From contig JAJFLQ010000174.1 of NCBI GenBank assembly GCA_021772615.1, positions 40,802 to 104,801 on the forward strand: 64,000 bases of DNA, read 5' to 3'. The translations under genes and the position numbers were made by a program. How positions within the stretch are numbered: the first letter of the stretch is position 1; the number at the start of each line of letters is the position of its first letter. The notes beneath the pieces were generated by a model. That model did not search any database and was not told the origin of the DNA. It saw only the letters and a program-made list of their open reading frames with translations. The stretch is from Verrucomicrobiota bacterium. GTDB taxonomy: Bacteria; Verrucomicrobiota; Lentisphaeria; JABSQK01; JAJFLO01. Shown piece after piece: positions 26,038 through 34,688 of this stretch.

Positions 26038-28122
26038 ATGACAGCGACCAACGAAGAAGCGACGTGTGTCGGCACGAACACCGACACGTCCGCATGCGAC
26101 AGCGCATTTCCGGGCCGAAATATTCGCATTTCCGGGCATCTCGCACTTTACGCGTGCTCAGTCGTGACCGTGATGGCAGTAATGAGCGGCCTCCGTATGC
26201 TCCTGTTCATCGACAATCAGGGTCTGGTTGAGGCGATTCCTTCCACCGACATCATGAGTGGTTTTCTGATCGGCGCCCGGTTCGACCTGATTATTGCCGC
26301 CTACGTGTGTTTTCCGCTGAATGTTAGCGTGCTGTTTCCCGCCAACGTGGGCGTCAGGAAACTGGCGTATGGCTGGCTGACGGTTGTGATGGGCGTCATC
26401 ATCGCACTGGCGTTGTCGGAGATCTACTTCTACCGGGAATTTCAGCAACGCCTCAATAGTCTTGTGTTCGTTTATGTCCGCGAAGATCCCCGGACCGTAC
26501 TCAGCATGATCTGGCATGGCTATCCGGTCATCGTGTATCTGTTGGTTTCTGCTCTTCTCGCCATAGCGGTTGGTGCGTTGTTCCGCCAGATCGAGCTGAA
26601 AACGCGATATTACTCCGCACATGCAACGAAGCAATGGGGCCGGCGTATACTCGCCTTTACCGTGGTTGCAATGGCAACGGTGTTGTTCGGCAGAGGCACC
26701 GTGCGCTCGGGTCCGCCGCTGCGCTGGGGCGATGCGTTTCACAGCAACCATGTTTTTGCCAACCATCTGGCATTGAACGGGATCTTCACGCTGGCCAAGG
26801 CCTGGACGGCCGAGCTGAAGAAAAAATCCGACAAGACCTGGCTCAAGTCCATGCCGCTAAACGATGCTACCCAGATTACGCGTGAGATACTGCTGAACAG
26901 TCGGGATCGTCTCGTTGACGGTGGTTCGGCGGCTGTCCGCCGCCTGCACACGCCCCCCGAAAACCCGGCATTGAACGGCATCCGCAATGTCGTGATTATC
27001 CTGATGGAAAGCTTCAGCGGTGAATTCGTCGGTGCGCTAGGCAAGGATGCAGGCATCACGGCGGAATTTGACAAGCTCGCGAAACAGGGATTGCTCTTCG
27101 AGCAGTTTTTCTCGAACGGCACCCACACGCACCAGGGCATGTTTGCCACGCTCGCCGGCTTTCCCAACCTGCCCGGCTATGAATACCTCATGCAGCAGTC
27201 GGAAGGCACGAATCATTTTTCCGGCATTTCGAAGCTATTGAGCAAGCGCGGGTATGGCAACGTGTACGTTTACAACGGTGATTTTTCCTGGGATAATCAG
27301 GAAGGGTTTTTCCGGAACCAGGGGATGACACACTTCGTCGGACGCAATGACTATGTCGATCCGAAGTACAGCGACCCAACCTGGGGCGTATCTGACGAAG
27401 ACATGTTCACCCGCGCGGCCGCGGAGCTGGATCGCATAGCGGACAGCCAACCGTTTCTGGCCGTGATCCAGTCGCTCTCGAATCACTTTCCGTATGCCCT
27501 GCCCGACACGTTGCCGTTTCCGCGGATAACAGACCGCGGCGTCCTGTCTGAACATCTGACGGCGATGAAGTATTCGGATTGGGCGCTGGGGCGTTTTTTC
27601 GACCGCATTCGAAGCGCCTACTATTACGCCGACACCGTGTTTGTGATTCTCGGAGACCATGGGTTTGCGATAGAGAATCAGGTAACGAATGTGAATCTTT
27701 TGCGCTTTCATGTGCCGCTGTTGCTGATCGGGCCGGGAATCGTCGAATCCTACGGCAACAGGCGTTCGATCGTCGGAACACAGGTCGACGTCGCGCCCAC
27801 GATCATGGGGCTGCTGCAAAAGCCGTTTCAGCACCAATGCTGGGGGCGAAATCTACTCGCCCTGCCGGCGGATGACCTCGGTTTCGGTGTGATCAAGCCG
27901 TCCGGAAGCGATCAAACCGTTGCGCTGCTGCACGGCAACCGGATCCTCGTCAAGAACCCGGGAACGGCGCCCGAGTTATTCCGCTATGACCTAGGGCCGC
28001 ATCCTGCCGCGAGACCGCTTAATGAACCGGATGTTCACGCGCAGATGGAAAACCGGCTCCTGGCCTACATCCAACGAGCCACCCAAAGTTTGCTCGATAA
28101 CACGGTGGCGGATGAACACTAA
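26038..28122 (+). CDS. LtaS-like membrane phosphotransferase (sulfatase-fold)
   Basis: A 694-residue inner-membrane protein with about five N-terminal transmembrane helices (to about residue 215) and a large periplasmic sulfatase-fold domain. Metal and nucleophile motifs are visible: 'NVVIILMESFSGEF' (metal Glu), 'SNGTHTHQGMFATLAGFP' (nucleophile Thr), 'DGFSWD'-type tracts and 'VILGDHGFAIEN' (metal Asp-His). Relatives transfer phosphoglycerol or phosphoethanolamine to glycans, lipoteichoic acid or osmoregulated glucans (LtaS, OpgB). In a Gram-negative, glucan or LPS modification is more likely than lipoteichoic acid. The ATG at 26038 is preferred over 25966 since the latter adds a non-conserved Trp-rich segment. 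The promoter resembles that of the pump-arn operon. Confidence 0.85.
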   Translation: MTATNEEATCVGTNTDTSACDSAFPGRNIRISGHLALYACSVVTVMAVMSGLRMLLFIDNQGLVEAIPSTDIMSGFLIGARFDLIIAAYVCFPLNVSVLFPANVGVRKLAYGWLTVVMGVIIALALSEIYFYREFQQRLNSLVFVYVREDPRTVLSMIWHGYPVIVYLLVSALLAIAVGALFRQIELKTRYYSAHATKQWGRRILAFTVVAMATVLFGRGTVRSGPPLRWGDAFHSNHVFANHLALNGIFTLAKAWTAELKKKSDKTWLKSMPLNDATQITREILLNSRDRLVDGGSAAVRRLHTPPENPALNGIRNVVIILMESFSGEFVGALGKDAGITAEFDKLAKQGLLFEQFFSNGTHTHQGMFATLAGFPNLPGYEYLMQQSEGTNHFSGISKLLSKRGYGNVYVYNGDFSWDNQEGFFRNQGMTHFVGRNDYVDPKYSDPTWGVSDEDMFTRAAAELDRIADSQPFLAVIQSLSNHFPYALPDTLPFPRITDRGVLSEHLTAMKYSDWALGRFFDRIRSAYYYADTVFVILGDHGFAIENQVTNVNLLRFHVPLLLIGPGIVESYGNRRSIVGTQVDVAPTIMGLLQKPFQHQCWGRNLLALPADDLGFGVIKPSGSDQTVALLHGNRILVKNPGTAPELFRYDLGPHPAARPLNEPDVHAQMENRLLAYIQRATQSLLDNTVADEH

Positions 28123-28181
28123 TCCGCTATCTAACTACCGGCTCGAACCGTCATGACAACCTTTCCCAAAAGGATATCGTT

Positions 28182-29600
28182 ATGACTCGTTTAAGAATTC
28201 GGTTCGTTCCAGCCATTTTGATCTTCACTATCCTGCTCTGGATGATCCCCGGCGACGTCGCTTATCTTATCGCCCAGGGACGGGAGGTCTATCTGGGGAG
28301 GTATGCCGAAGGTCATGTCTGCGTGTTGATTGCCTTGACATTGATCAGTGTGCTGGGCATCATTGTCCGGCTCGCACCGGCCGGCCGCCGAAAATTTCGA
28401 TCCTTCGCCGTTGTCGCCGTGAGTCTTGGCCTGGTCTTCGGGCTGGTAGTGACCGATGTGGTATTGCGGTGGCTGCGGCGCCCGCGGTACATACAGACGC
28501 AAGGCGTCTACCATCGTCCGCACGAGACGCAGGTGACCGGCGTGTTCCGGGACATACCCGAGCCCCGCCACGCATTTCCGTCGTGGTCGCCCGGGTACGA
28601 TGACATCCACTATCAATTAACAACGGACCATCGCGGATTTCGCAACCCCGGGAAAATCGATACATGCGACATTCTTTTTCTCGGCGACTCGTTCGTAGAA
28701 GGCAGTGGTGTGTCCGACGATCAGACCTGGCCGGCCGTGTTTTCGCATTTGAGCGCCCGAACGACGTACAACCTGGGTATGCCCGGAGGAAATCCCAGCA
28801 CGTATCTGGAGACTCTGGACCTCTTCGGCAGGTCGTTGCAGCCGCAATTCGTAGTATGCCTGATCTATGAAGGCAATGATTTTCGCGGCGACGGCACAAT
28901 CACGGTGCGACAAAGAGACAATGGCGAAACCTACAACGATCGCGATCCGGGGCTGTTCAAAGGGGCGCCGCTCCGGCTCGAGCTCAAGAAAGTGCTGGCG
29001 AAGGCACTGGCCTGGGACAGTCGCAATCGATTTCTCTCGACATTTCCGGGCTGGCAGACATTCCCGTTTTCGTCGAAGCGACTCGACGCAATTCGATGGC
29101 TGCCGGTCGCCGTTCCATCCGATGGGCCTGTATATGCGTTTGATCTGAAACGCTTTGTACATCACTATCGCGATAGAAAATCCGAGACGCCGCCGCCCGG
29201 GTTGCAGACCGTCACCACTGCCTTGACTGCGATCAACACCATCTGCAACGACATAGACGCGAGGTTGATCGTCGCCTACGCGCCCGATAAGCAGCATGTC
29301 CTGGCGCCGCTCCTTGGCGGTGTGGTTGCGCCCGACACGATACGGAACTATGTGTCGCTGAAACTGGATGATCTGCCGGCCGGCGGCGAGGTCTACAGGC
29401 AGTTGTGTGAGAATGTGGAGACCACTGAAGATGCGACGAGGGCATTTTGTGGAACGCAGCAAATCGCGTTTGTCAGTCTTACCGCTCCGTTGCGAGCTGC
29501 CGTGGCAGCAGGTGAGCAGCCCTATTTTTCGTACGACCAGCACTGGACGCCGGTTGGCCATGGCGTAGCAGCAAGGACATTGATGGGGTTTGTGGATTGA
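28182..29600 (+). CDS. Membrane-anchored SGNH-fold hydrolase/acyltransferase-like protein
   Basis: A 472-residue protein with three N-terminal hydrophobic segments (about 7-27, 45-63, 73-93) and a periplasmic SGNH domain. 'DILFLGDSFVEGSGV' (near 165) is the GDS block, 'GMPGGNPSTYLETL' and 'IYEGNDF' are the Gly and Asn blocks, and 'YFSYDQHWTPVGHGVAA' near the end supplies the catalytic Asp-His. The D-x-H-W-T-P ending resembles the AlgX/AlgJ and DHHW families, which O-acetylate exopolysaccharide. A good ribosome site (AAAGGAT) precedes the ATG. It follows the LtaS-like gene by 59 nt and probably shares its transcript. Confidence 0.75.
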   Translation: MTRLRIRFVPAILIFTILLWMIPGDVAYLIAQGREVYLGRYAEGHVCVLIALTLISVLGIIVRLAPAGRRKFRSFAVVAVSLGLVFGLVVTDVVLRWLRRPRYIQTQGVYHRPHETQVTGVFRDIPEPRHAFPSWSPGYDDIHYQLTTDHRGFRNPGKIDTCDILFLGDSFVEGSGVSDDQTWPAVFSHLSARTTYNLGMPGGNPSTYLETLDLFGRSLQPQFVVCLIYEGNDFRGDGTITVRQRDNGETYNDRDPGLFKGAPLRLELKKVLAKALAWDSRNRFLSTFPGWQTFPFSSKRLDAIRWLPVAVPSDGPVYAFDLKRFVHHYRDRKSETPPPGLQTVTTALTAINTICNDIDARLIVAYAPDKQHVLAPLLGGVVAPDTIRNYVSLKLDDLPAGGEVYRQLCENVETTEDATRAFCGTQQIAFVSLTAPLRAAVAAGEQPYFSYDQHWTPVGHGVAARTLMGFVD

Positions 29601-29643
29601 CGGATTAACAGCCGCAAGTCCGACGCTGGACGCCGGACGTATC

Positions 29644-29853
29644 TGCGCGAAGCGCTTTGGAGTGCGGCGGCTGGACGCCGCTTTGAAACTCGCCGGAGGC
29701 GAGACGCCTGGTCAGCACTAATCCCTGAATACCGCAATCAATGCTACACCTGGGGCATTTCCGACCGCCTCGCACGATCGCACTCGACCGTGTCGGCACG
29801 CTGTGCCGTTCTAAAGCGGCGTCGAGCCGCCGCACTCCCAAGGTGCTGCGCAC
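29644..29853. repeat. Long imperfect inverted repeat in an intergenic gap
   Basis: The left arm 29644-29688 (with GGAGTGCGGCGGCTGGACG) is the near-complement of the right arm 29808-29853 (with AAAGCGGCGTCGAGCCGCCG), matching about 38 of 45 bases across a spacer of about 120 bases. Each arm contains its own palindrome (GCGGCGGC...GCCGC). Similar 'GTGCGGCGGCTTGACGCCGC' units are repeated in many PVC-type genomes, from memory. It lies between two convergent genes. Confidence 0.6.
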
Positions 29854-29925
29854 CGGGTAGTCGGTGTGGTTGCCGGGAATTCATGGGGCTATCTATATTG
29901 ACGAGCGGGGCGCCCGGGCAGAGCG

Positions 29926-30639
29926 CTAAAACGTATGGCGCAAGCCGATGCCGACAGCATTCGATGCGCCTCTCACGCCGTCAAACAAGCCGAATACACC
30001 CGAGCGGTGATGGAGCCTCGCCACAACGCTCCAATTCGGATGGTTGTGCAGCGGAAACTCGAGTTCAAAAAGCAGATAATTCAGTATCGCTGAAGTGTCA
30101 TCATGGCCGGCGCTTTCGATTCGCGGCACACGCGTGGCGATCGAGATCCCGTCGCCGATGGTAAAATTTGTGTCGAGATAACGATCCCACGGAAACGTCA
30201 TCCAGCGCGCCTTGATCAACCCGTTGAATTCCATATGATCCTGTTTGCCGTAATGCTTGACAACCTGCGCCTCCCATTCCCACTGCAGGTGCTTTGCGCC
30301 CGGACTCAGGTTTCGTGATAACGCAATTGCAGTAAAATTGCTGCTGTCATTGAAGTCCGCGGTGAATTCCATCAGATCCCCCAGTGAATCGCCACTGACC
30401 GACCCCTGGTACAGTGTGAGATGCCAGTCTTCCGGAGCGGCGCTTGCGCTCATGCAGGTAAAAGACAGTAACACCAACAGCAGCACGGCAGCGAGCGAGA
30501 GAAGGCCAAGCAGGGCTTCACCCCACTGGAACCGCTGAAACGTCACATGGTCGTGATCGGGTGATGGGGCTTCGGGATTTTCGATCCGTCCGTACCGCGA
30601 TGGCTTGCCTGTTGCCGCAAATTTATTTTTCGCGTCCAT
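29926..30639 (-). CDS. Outer-membrane beta-barrel protein, PagL-like (lipid A 3-O-deacylase) candidate
   Basis: About 237 residues from the ATG at 30639. A basic, Pro-rich N-terminus precedes a hydrophobic segment (about 44-67, 'LLGLLSLAAVLLLVLLSF') and a cleavage-like 'SASAAPEDW'. The mature part alternates as a small beta barrel and ends in Phe ('NAVGIGLRHTF'), the outer-membrane signature. 'VVARLHHRSGVFGLFDGVRGASN' holds a His-Arg-Ser triplet like the PagL catalytic His-x-Ser. PagL removes the 3-O acyl chain from lipid A. The match is by motif only, and a different barrel is possible. A start at 30669 or 30777 cannot be excluded. The unusual long cytoplasmic leader before the signal is odd. 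Confidence 0.5.
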   Translation of the reverse strand: MDAKNKFAATGKPSRYGRIENPEAPSPDHDHVTFQRFQWGEALLGLLSLAAVLLLVLLSFTCMSASAAPEDWHLTLYQGSVSGDSLGDLMEFTADFNDSSNFTAIALSRNLSPGAKHLQWEWEAQVVKHYGKQDHMEFNGLIKARWMTFPWDRYLDTNFTIGDGISIATRVPRIESAGHDDTSAILNYLLFELEFPLHNHPNWSVVARLHHRSGVFGLFDGVRGASNAVGIGLRHTF

Positions 30640-30740
30640 GTCGTGTCCGTTATGTATCCTCGACGACATTCCGTTTTCACGGACTTGGGTTAAGGCCAAG
30701 GAGATGGATTGGGCAGCATGCGTCGCTTGCGTGCATGCGC

Positions 30741-32255
30741 TTATTCGGGATGCCAGACGAACAATGTCCGGCCCCAAGGCAATCTAACTTCCTGAACATC
30801 GATCTTACAGGTCTGAAACCTGGAGCGTATTGCATCGATTCGCGCCCGCTTCCGACCAATGAAGAGGTGGGCGAACGCCGTTGACTGCATTTCCACCAAT
30901 TCCTCATTGAAATGCTCGGGTTGAATAAAGAAGGGGTATGGATTGACCTTGGTGGTGACGGATTCGACAAAGCCGTCCTGATAGCACGACAGCCCCTCAA
31001 GACGATCATCCACGGAATCGATTTCGTAGCGATCGGTCGGCAGGTGATGACGCAGTGACTCATACACCAATCTCATGTCAAACGCACCAAGGGGACCGTC
31101 GTTCCGGCCGTATTTGCTCGAGATCGCACGCCCCACAACCTGATTGTCGAGACAATATCTCAGCGCGCCCGGCGGTTTGTCCAGCCACGGTTGGTCAGCC
31201 AGTTGCGGGACAAGAAAGTCGTTGACTTTCAACATATTGGCGGCGATCGCAGTATAAAATCCTTCATCGGGTGCATAGATGCCGCGAGATCCCTGAAATG
31301 CAGACGCCGGCAGTATTGCTATCACGGCGACATGCCACACTTTCAATCCGTCGCCGTCGTCGGGAATCCTCGGGCCTTCCACCGCGTTCAGAACGCGTGC
31401 GGAATCGTTTGTATTCGCGCTGGCGACAGCAGTGCATTGGTTGCAACCGACGTGATCGGTGGAAACCGGCGCCGGCACAGAGCTGTTTTTCCGGGAAAAT
31501 CGCCGCCTGAGCCGGTCGAGAATCGGTCTGGCATCGTCAGCGATTCCACAATGATTCAGATAAGCGACCAGGAGCCTGAGCTTAACGAATGATGGTATCT
31601 CCAGCGTACGCCGGTTCAGCGTGTCAAGGTCACGTATCGCGGCGGCGCGTCTGAAAAACACTCGCTCGCAATTTTCCAGGTCGATCACCCTGACGTCGTC
31701 GACTACAGGTGGTTGGGAATGGGAAGCGAACCGTAGGAAGATGTGCTTGGGATAAAAATTTCCGTGACAAATGCCATGGTGGTGGAGCCTACCAAGGTAT
31801 CGGCACACGGCCGCACCGATACCGCGGTAGGAATGTGTGCCATCGGCTGCTTGCAGAATCTTGTCCAGAGACACGTAGTTGGTCAGTTCGAGCGTGACTA
31901 ACACGGCCTGACGATGTTGTCCCACCCGGCGCGTCGAGAAATAAACGGGGACCACGGTCGCCAGGTCCAGATCATGGAAAAGCGAGATATTTCGAAACTC
32001 CTTTTCCAGCGTCAATTCACCGGCGATTGGGTGCCGAAGGGTACGCGTGGTATAGTCGCATTGCCGCTTGATGAATACCGGTATCTCTTCCGCCGCCGGT
32101 CCCTTCAGTACCAGCCGTATCACGCCGCTCCATCCTTCTCCGCGGCGATTGGGTTCATCGTACCAGGGTACATCAAGATTCCAGATGTCGTCGAATGACC
32201 CCAAGCCGTTATGTTCCAGTAGATGTTGGCATTCGTCCATGTGTGTCGTCATCAT
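30741..32255 (-). CDS. Chimeric protein: Kdo/InaA-type kinase, ArnT-like fragment and unknown C-terminal domain
   Basis: A 504-residue protein in three parts. Residues 1-260 are a lipopolysaccharide core kinase (RfaP/InaA family): 'IPVFIKRQCDY' (nucleotide-binding Lys), 'LHHHGICHGNFYPKHIFL' (catalytic loop) and 'VRVIDLENCERV' (metal Asp). Residues about 308-362 ('VAVIAILPASAFQGSRGIYAPDEGFYTAIAANM', 'VPQLADQPWLDKPPGA') match only the first 55 residues of an ArnT/PMT glycosyltransferase. From about 363 a domain I do not recognise runs to the end ('AISSKYGRNDGPLGAFDMRLVYESL', 'YPFFIQPEHFNEELVEMQSTAFAHLF'). The most likely history is deletion joining three genes in frame. The kinase part looks intact. 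It starts ATGATG overlapping the upstream methyltransferase stop by 4 nt. Confidence 0.7.
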   Translation of the reverse strand: MMTTHMDECQHLLEHNGLGSFDDIWNLDVPWYDEPNRRGEGWSGVIRLVLKGPAAEEIPVFIKRQCDYTTRTLRHPIAGELTLEKEFRNISLFHDLDLATVVPVYFSTRRVGQHRQAVLVTLELTNYVSLDKILQAADGTHSYRGIGAAVCRYLGRLHHHGICHGNFYPKHIFLRFASHSQPPVVDDVRVIDLENCERVFFRRAAAIRDLDTLNRRTLEIPSFVKLRLLVAYLNHCGIADDARPILDRLRRRFSRKNSSVPAPVSTDHVGCNQCTAVASANTNDSARVLNAVEGPRIPDDGDGLKVWHVAVIAILPASAFQGSRGIYAPDEGFYTAIAANMLKVNDFLVPQLADQPWLDKPPGALRYCLDNQVVGRAISSKYGRNDGPLGAFDMRLVYESLRHHLPTDRYEIDSVDDRLEGLSCYQDGFVESVTTKVNPYPFFIQPEHFNEELVEMQSTAFAHLFIGRKRARIDAIRSRFQTCKIDVQEVRLPWGRTLFVWHPE

Positions 32256-32944
32256 AGTCGCACGCTATGTGGCTCGACTTTCAATACGTATATGCGCAGC
32301 ATTGAATAGAAAGAAAGGAAGTCGAGGTAATCGACGATCGCGAAACCGGCGTCGTGAAACTCCTGTTCGATGGCGCCTCGCGACACGACATAGCGATTCC
32401 AGCTACGGCTTGCTGCTTCCGCCGCTTTATTGCTCCGTCGCCTTCTGCGGGACTTGTAATTGCCGTCGACCCACAACGACACGCATACGGTTTCGGTGGC
32501 AACCCGTCGAAATTCTGACAGCAACGCCATGCGTTCGTCTGTTTTTCCGATATGATGCAGCAGGCGCATGCAGAAAATATTCTCCACGAATTTGTTGTCC
32601 CTGGGAATGTCAAAGGCTGAGCCCTCCACCGCATGGATACGATCCGTAATCTCCGGCGGTCGATACGCGAGCGCAGCCCGTATCATCGGCATGCTGAGAT
32701 CGCAGGCATAGATCTCTCGCGTTGGTGATTCCGCGAGCATGCTCCAGAATCGGCCGGTGCCGCATGGTATATCCAGTACCGATTCAGGGTTTCCTGCAAG
32801 CCGCAAAGATGTCCTCGCGATCGAGACTTCTCGCGAATTGCCGATCGTTCGCCATAGTCCATGTTCGCGTTTTTTTATGTATTCGCCTGCTGCTTGTTCT
32901 GTGTACATGTTGAAGTCATCCGGAATGATGGGTTGTTGAGACAC
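32252..32944 (-). CDS. SAM-dependent methyltransferase, class I
   Basis: A 230-residue methyltransferase starting at GTG. 'ESVLDIPCGTGRFWSMLAES' is motif I, 'IYACDLSMPMIRAA' motif II, 'VEGSAFDIP' and 'IFCMRLLHHIG' motifs III-IV. The C-terminal part 'FHDAGFAIVDYLDFLSFYSMLRIYVLKVE' is typical of this Rossmann fold. Substrate unknown; it is translationally coupled to the kinase chimera and so probably acts on LPS core or a related surface sugar/lipid. The run 'KSRRRRRSN' is a basic insert. Confidence 0.78.
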   Translation of the reverse strand: MSQQPIIPDDFNMYTEQAAGEYIKKREHGLWRTIGNSREVSIARTSLRLAGNPESVLDIPCGTGRFWSMLAESPTREIYACDLSMPMIRAALAYRPPEITDRIHAVEGSAFDIPRDNKFVENIFCMRLLHHIGKTDERMALLSEFRRVATETVCVSLWVDGNYKSRRRRRSNKAAEAASRSWNRYVVSRGAIEQEFHDAGFAIVDYLDFLSFYSMLRIYVLKVEPHSVRL

Positions 32945-32956
32945 CGTCCACGACCG

Positions 32957-33005
32957 TCTGGAGGGCGAGCGGCCCCGCGAGCCGTTGCGTTACGAATCGG
33001 CGGCC
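32957..33005. repeat. Dispersed GC-rich repeat, copy C
   Basis: The block GTCTGGAGGGCGAG.GGCC.C.CG matches 59866-59884 (GGCTGGAGGGCGAGAGGCCTC). The following 30 bases end in TCGGCGGCC, as at 13027-13065 and 59881-59919. It fills the gap between two minus-strand genes. Confidence 0.45.
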
Positions 33006-33038
33006 GGGGCGGCCCGCCTTCCAGGTTTCGTGTTGCCG

Positions 33039-33821
33039 TCATCGCGTGCAGGTGATCGCATCGGTCTGAATATCCAGTACCGATGTATGCCGTTTCATCG
33101 TGCGCATTATCGCGCAGGCACGCCAGCAAAACACAAGACCGAGTACCCAGATCCAATCGTGCGCCAGCCAATGCGCCAAAGACTCCTTTTCGATAAACAG
33201 GTCGACAACCATTTCGAGAACAAAAAACGTCGATACGACAAGCATGATTCCGCTGTATTCCCGGCGAAAAACCTTCCGAAACGAGAAGGTGAGTTCGGGC
33301 TTCCGCCACCTGGAAAAATCGGGAACGAACAACGGTGTATTTGCTTCCCAATCCCGATACTCGACCCCGGGGTTGCGGGTGCACCGCCAGTCCTCTTCAA
33401 CGACGATCAGTCTCTCCGCGTATAGCCAGTACGACAAGGCGCCAATACCGACAAACCACCAGACGCCGGTTGCCGACAGGATGCCGAGGAGCACAAAGAA
33501 ATTCGCGAGATGAAGGGGATGCCGGACGATTGAATACATGCCGTCGAAAATTCCCGGGTTCGCGTTGCTGCCGCCTGCACTGCCACATGTTTCCGGTGTC
33601 CGTGCGTAGCCAATCGTGATCCACCGGAGCGCAAGTCCCAGCGTCGACGTTGCGAGACAGATCAGCAGCCAGTGGTCGTCGTAGGCTCCAAGAAATCGTC
33701 GTTCCAGATTGATGCGTTCAACGACGGCCGCGATTCCCGGTATGAACAGCAGCAAGGGGGTATGGCGACGCCACCTATACAAGAACGCGCCCTGTCTCCT
33801 GAATTCCTGATCGATATACAT
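33039..33821 (-). CDS. Isoprenylcysteine/phospholipid-type membrane methyltransferase
   Basis: A 260-residue protein with five to six transmembrane segments. 'GMYSIVRHPLHLANFFVLLGI' is the ICMT/PEMT signature (RHP, followed by the SAM contact), and 'EEDWRCTRNPGVEYRDW' is the second conserved block (E...Y..W). The extra C-terminal helices (VSTFFVLEMVVDLFIE, DWIWVLGLVFCW) lengthen it beyond typical ICMT proteins. Substrate unknown; relatives methylate lipids or envelope components. It lies between the methyltransferase/kinase pair and a phosphatase gene, all transcribed leftward. Confidence 0.75.
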   Translation of the reverse strand: MYIDQEFRRQGAFLYRWRRHTPLLLFIPGIAAVVERINLERRFLGAYDDHWLLICLATSTLGLALRWITIGYARTPETCGSAGGSNANPGIFDGMYSIVRHPLHLANFFVLLGILSATGVWWFVGIGALSYWLYAERLIVVEEDWRCTRNPGVEYRDWEANTPLFVPDFSRWRKPELTFSFRKVFRREYSGIMLVVSTFFVLEMVVDLFIEKESLAHWLAHDWIWVLGLVFCWRACAIMRTMKRHTSVLDIQTDAITCTR

Positions 33822-33899
33822 AGTTGGATTCCTTTGATGTTTGATGATGTGATTGAGGTAACTCCCGACTTCGGGAAATGCTCACGAAGCGGTGTTTCG

Positions 33900-34493
33900 T
33901 TAGCGGCCGTGCTCGTTCTGAATGCCGTTCCCCAGTGTGTTGCGTACGCTGTCCCAGTCGACGCGCCGGAGCAGGCGGATGATATTCCGGTATTTCATAT
34001 GAAAGCCATATCCGCCGTCGAGCATCTCGGCAACGGCGTCATCCACCGTCCAGCGTTGGAATACGATCCGGTATGCCGCGACCACGGCTCCGGTACGGTC
34101 CGAACCGTGATAGCAGTGAATGAGAATCGGACCTTCACTGCGCTTGATGATCTGCAACGCATCCACGATGTTCGTGAGCGTCATTGACCGCGCCTGGATG
34201 CTTGCATGGCGCAGTTCGAGATTGGTGTCCGCCGCCAGGCCGTTGTCGGACTGGTTCGTCCGTAGGTTGAGGACGGTGCGAACCCCGATTGAACTGAGAA
34301 ATTTCAGATCGTTCGCATTCGGTTGTTCGCAGCGGTATATAGTGTCGTCGACCTTGTACAGGTTGGTGAGGTCGCTGCCGGCGATCGGCTGCGCCCAACG
34401 CTCCGGACGTTCACTGCCGTTGCCGCATGCAGCGCCGGCAACGACGAGGAGAAGAACAATGAGCTGCTTGCGGTGGTTGCCTATCGTCGTCAT
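33900..34493 (-). CDS. Dual-specificity/tyrosine-type phosphatase, exported lipoprotein
   Basis: A 197-residue protein with a signal peptide ending in a lipobox (VVAGAAC). The catalytic P-loop is 'ILIHCYHGSDRTGAVVA' (HCxxGxxRTG), with 'YRCEQPNANDLKFLSSIGVRTVLNLR' being the DSP-like upstream part and a general-acid Asp likely near 'ELRHASIQAR'. Secreted DSP phosphatases of this group sit near lipid or LPS genes and may remove phosphate from lipid A, polyprenyl phosphates or proteins; the target is not known here. A strong AAAGGAG precedes the start. It is divergent from the response regulator gene. Confidence 0.85.
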   Translation of the reverse strand: MTTIGNHRKQLIVLLLVVAGAACGNGSERPERWAQPIAGSDLTNLYKVDDTIYRCEQPNANDLKFLSSIGVRTVLNLRTNQSDNGLAADTNLELRHASIQARSMTLTNIVDALQIIKRSEGPILIHCYHGSDRTGAVVAAYRIVFQRWTVDDAVAEMLDGGYGFHMKYRNIIRLLRRVDWDSVRNTLGNGIQNEHGR

Positions 34494-34570
34494 ATCGTGA
34501 CTCCTTTCATTTGTGTGTATGGTTTGTTTACACCTATTGATACACCGCGAAAATGGCCGGATTGTGGCTG

Positions 34571-34594
34571 TTAAATGGTCAATTGGCCATGTTC
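34571..34594. promoter_or_regulatory. Weaker copy of the 8-8-8 dyad, between phosphatase and response regulator
   Basis: TTAAATGG (34571-34578), an 8-nt centre TCAATTGG, then CCATGTTC (34587-34594). This keeps 11 of the 14 defined positions of CAAnATGG-N8-CCATnTTG (differences: both outer left bases and the outer right base). The centre resembles the other two (CCAAATGA, TCAAATAA). It has no TATACT at the same distance. It lies in the divergent intergenic region, 77 nt before the phosphatase start and 94 nt before the regulator start. Confidence 0.45.
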
Positions 34595-34604
34595 GGAAAA
34601 AACA

Positions 34605-34632
34605 TGCTGAAACGTTTTCTTTCTTGCTGAAA
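34605..34632 (+). promoter_or_regulatory. Direct repeat upstream of the OmpR-type regulator gene
   Basis: TGCTGAAA occurs at 34605-34612 and again at 34625-34632, 20 bases apart. OmpR/PhoB regulators bind direct repeats and often control their own gene, so this could be an autoregulatory site. It is supported by position and repetition only. Confidence 0.35.
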
Positions 34633-34688
34633 TGGAATAGGTTGGAAACGATAAACGACGTAATGAATTTGATGGGAAACTGCGGCTG

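Noticed and set aside
26038..28122. Calling the protein lipoteichoic acid synthase
   Set aside because: The organism has LPS and L-Ara4N genes, so lipoteichoic acid is unlikely; only the fold and catalytic motifs are supported.
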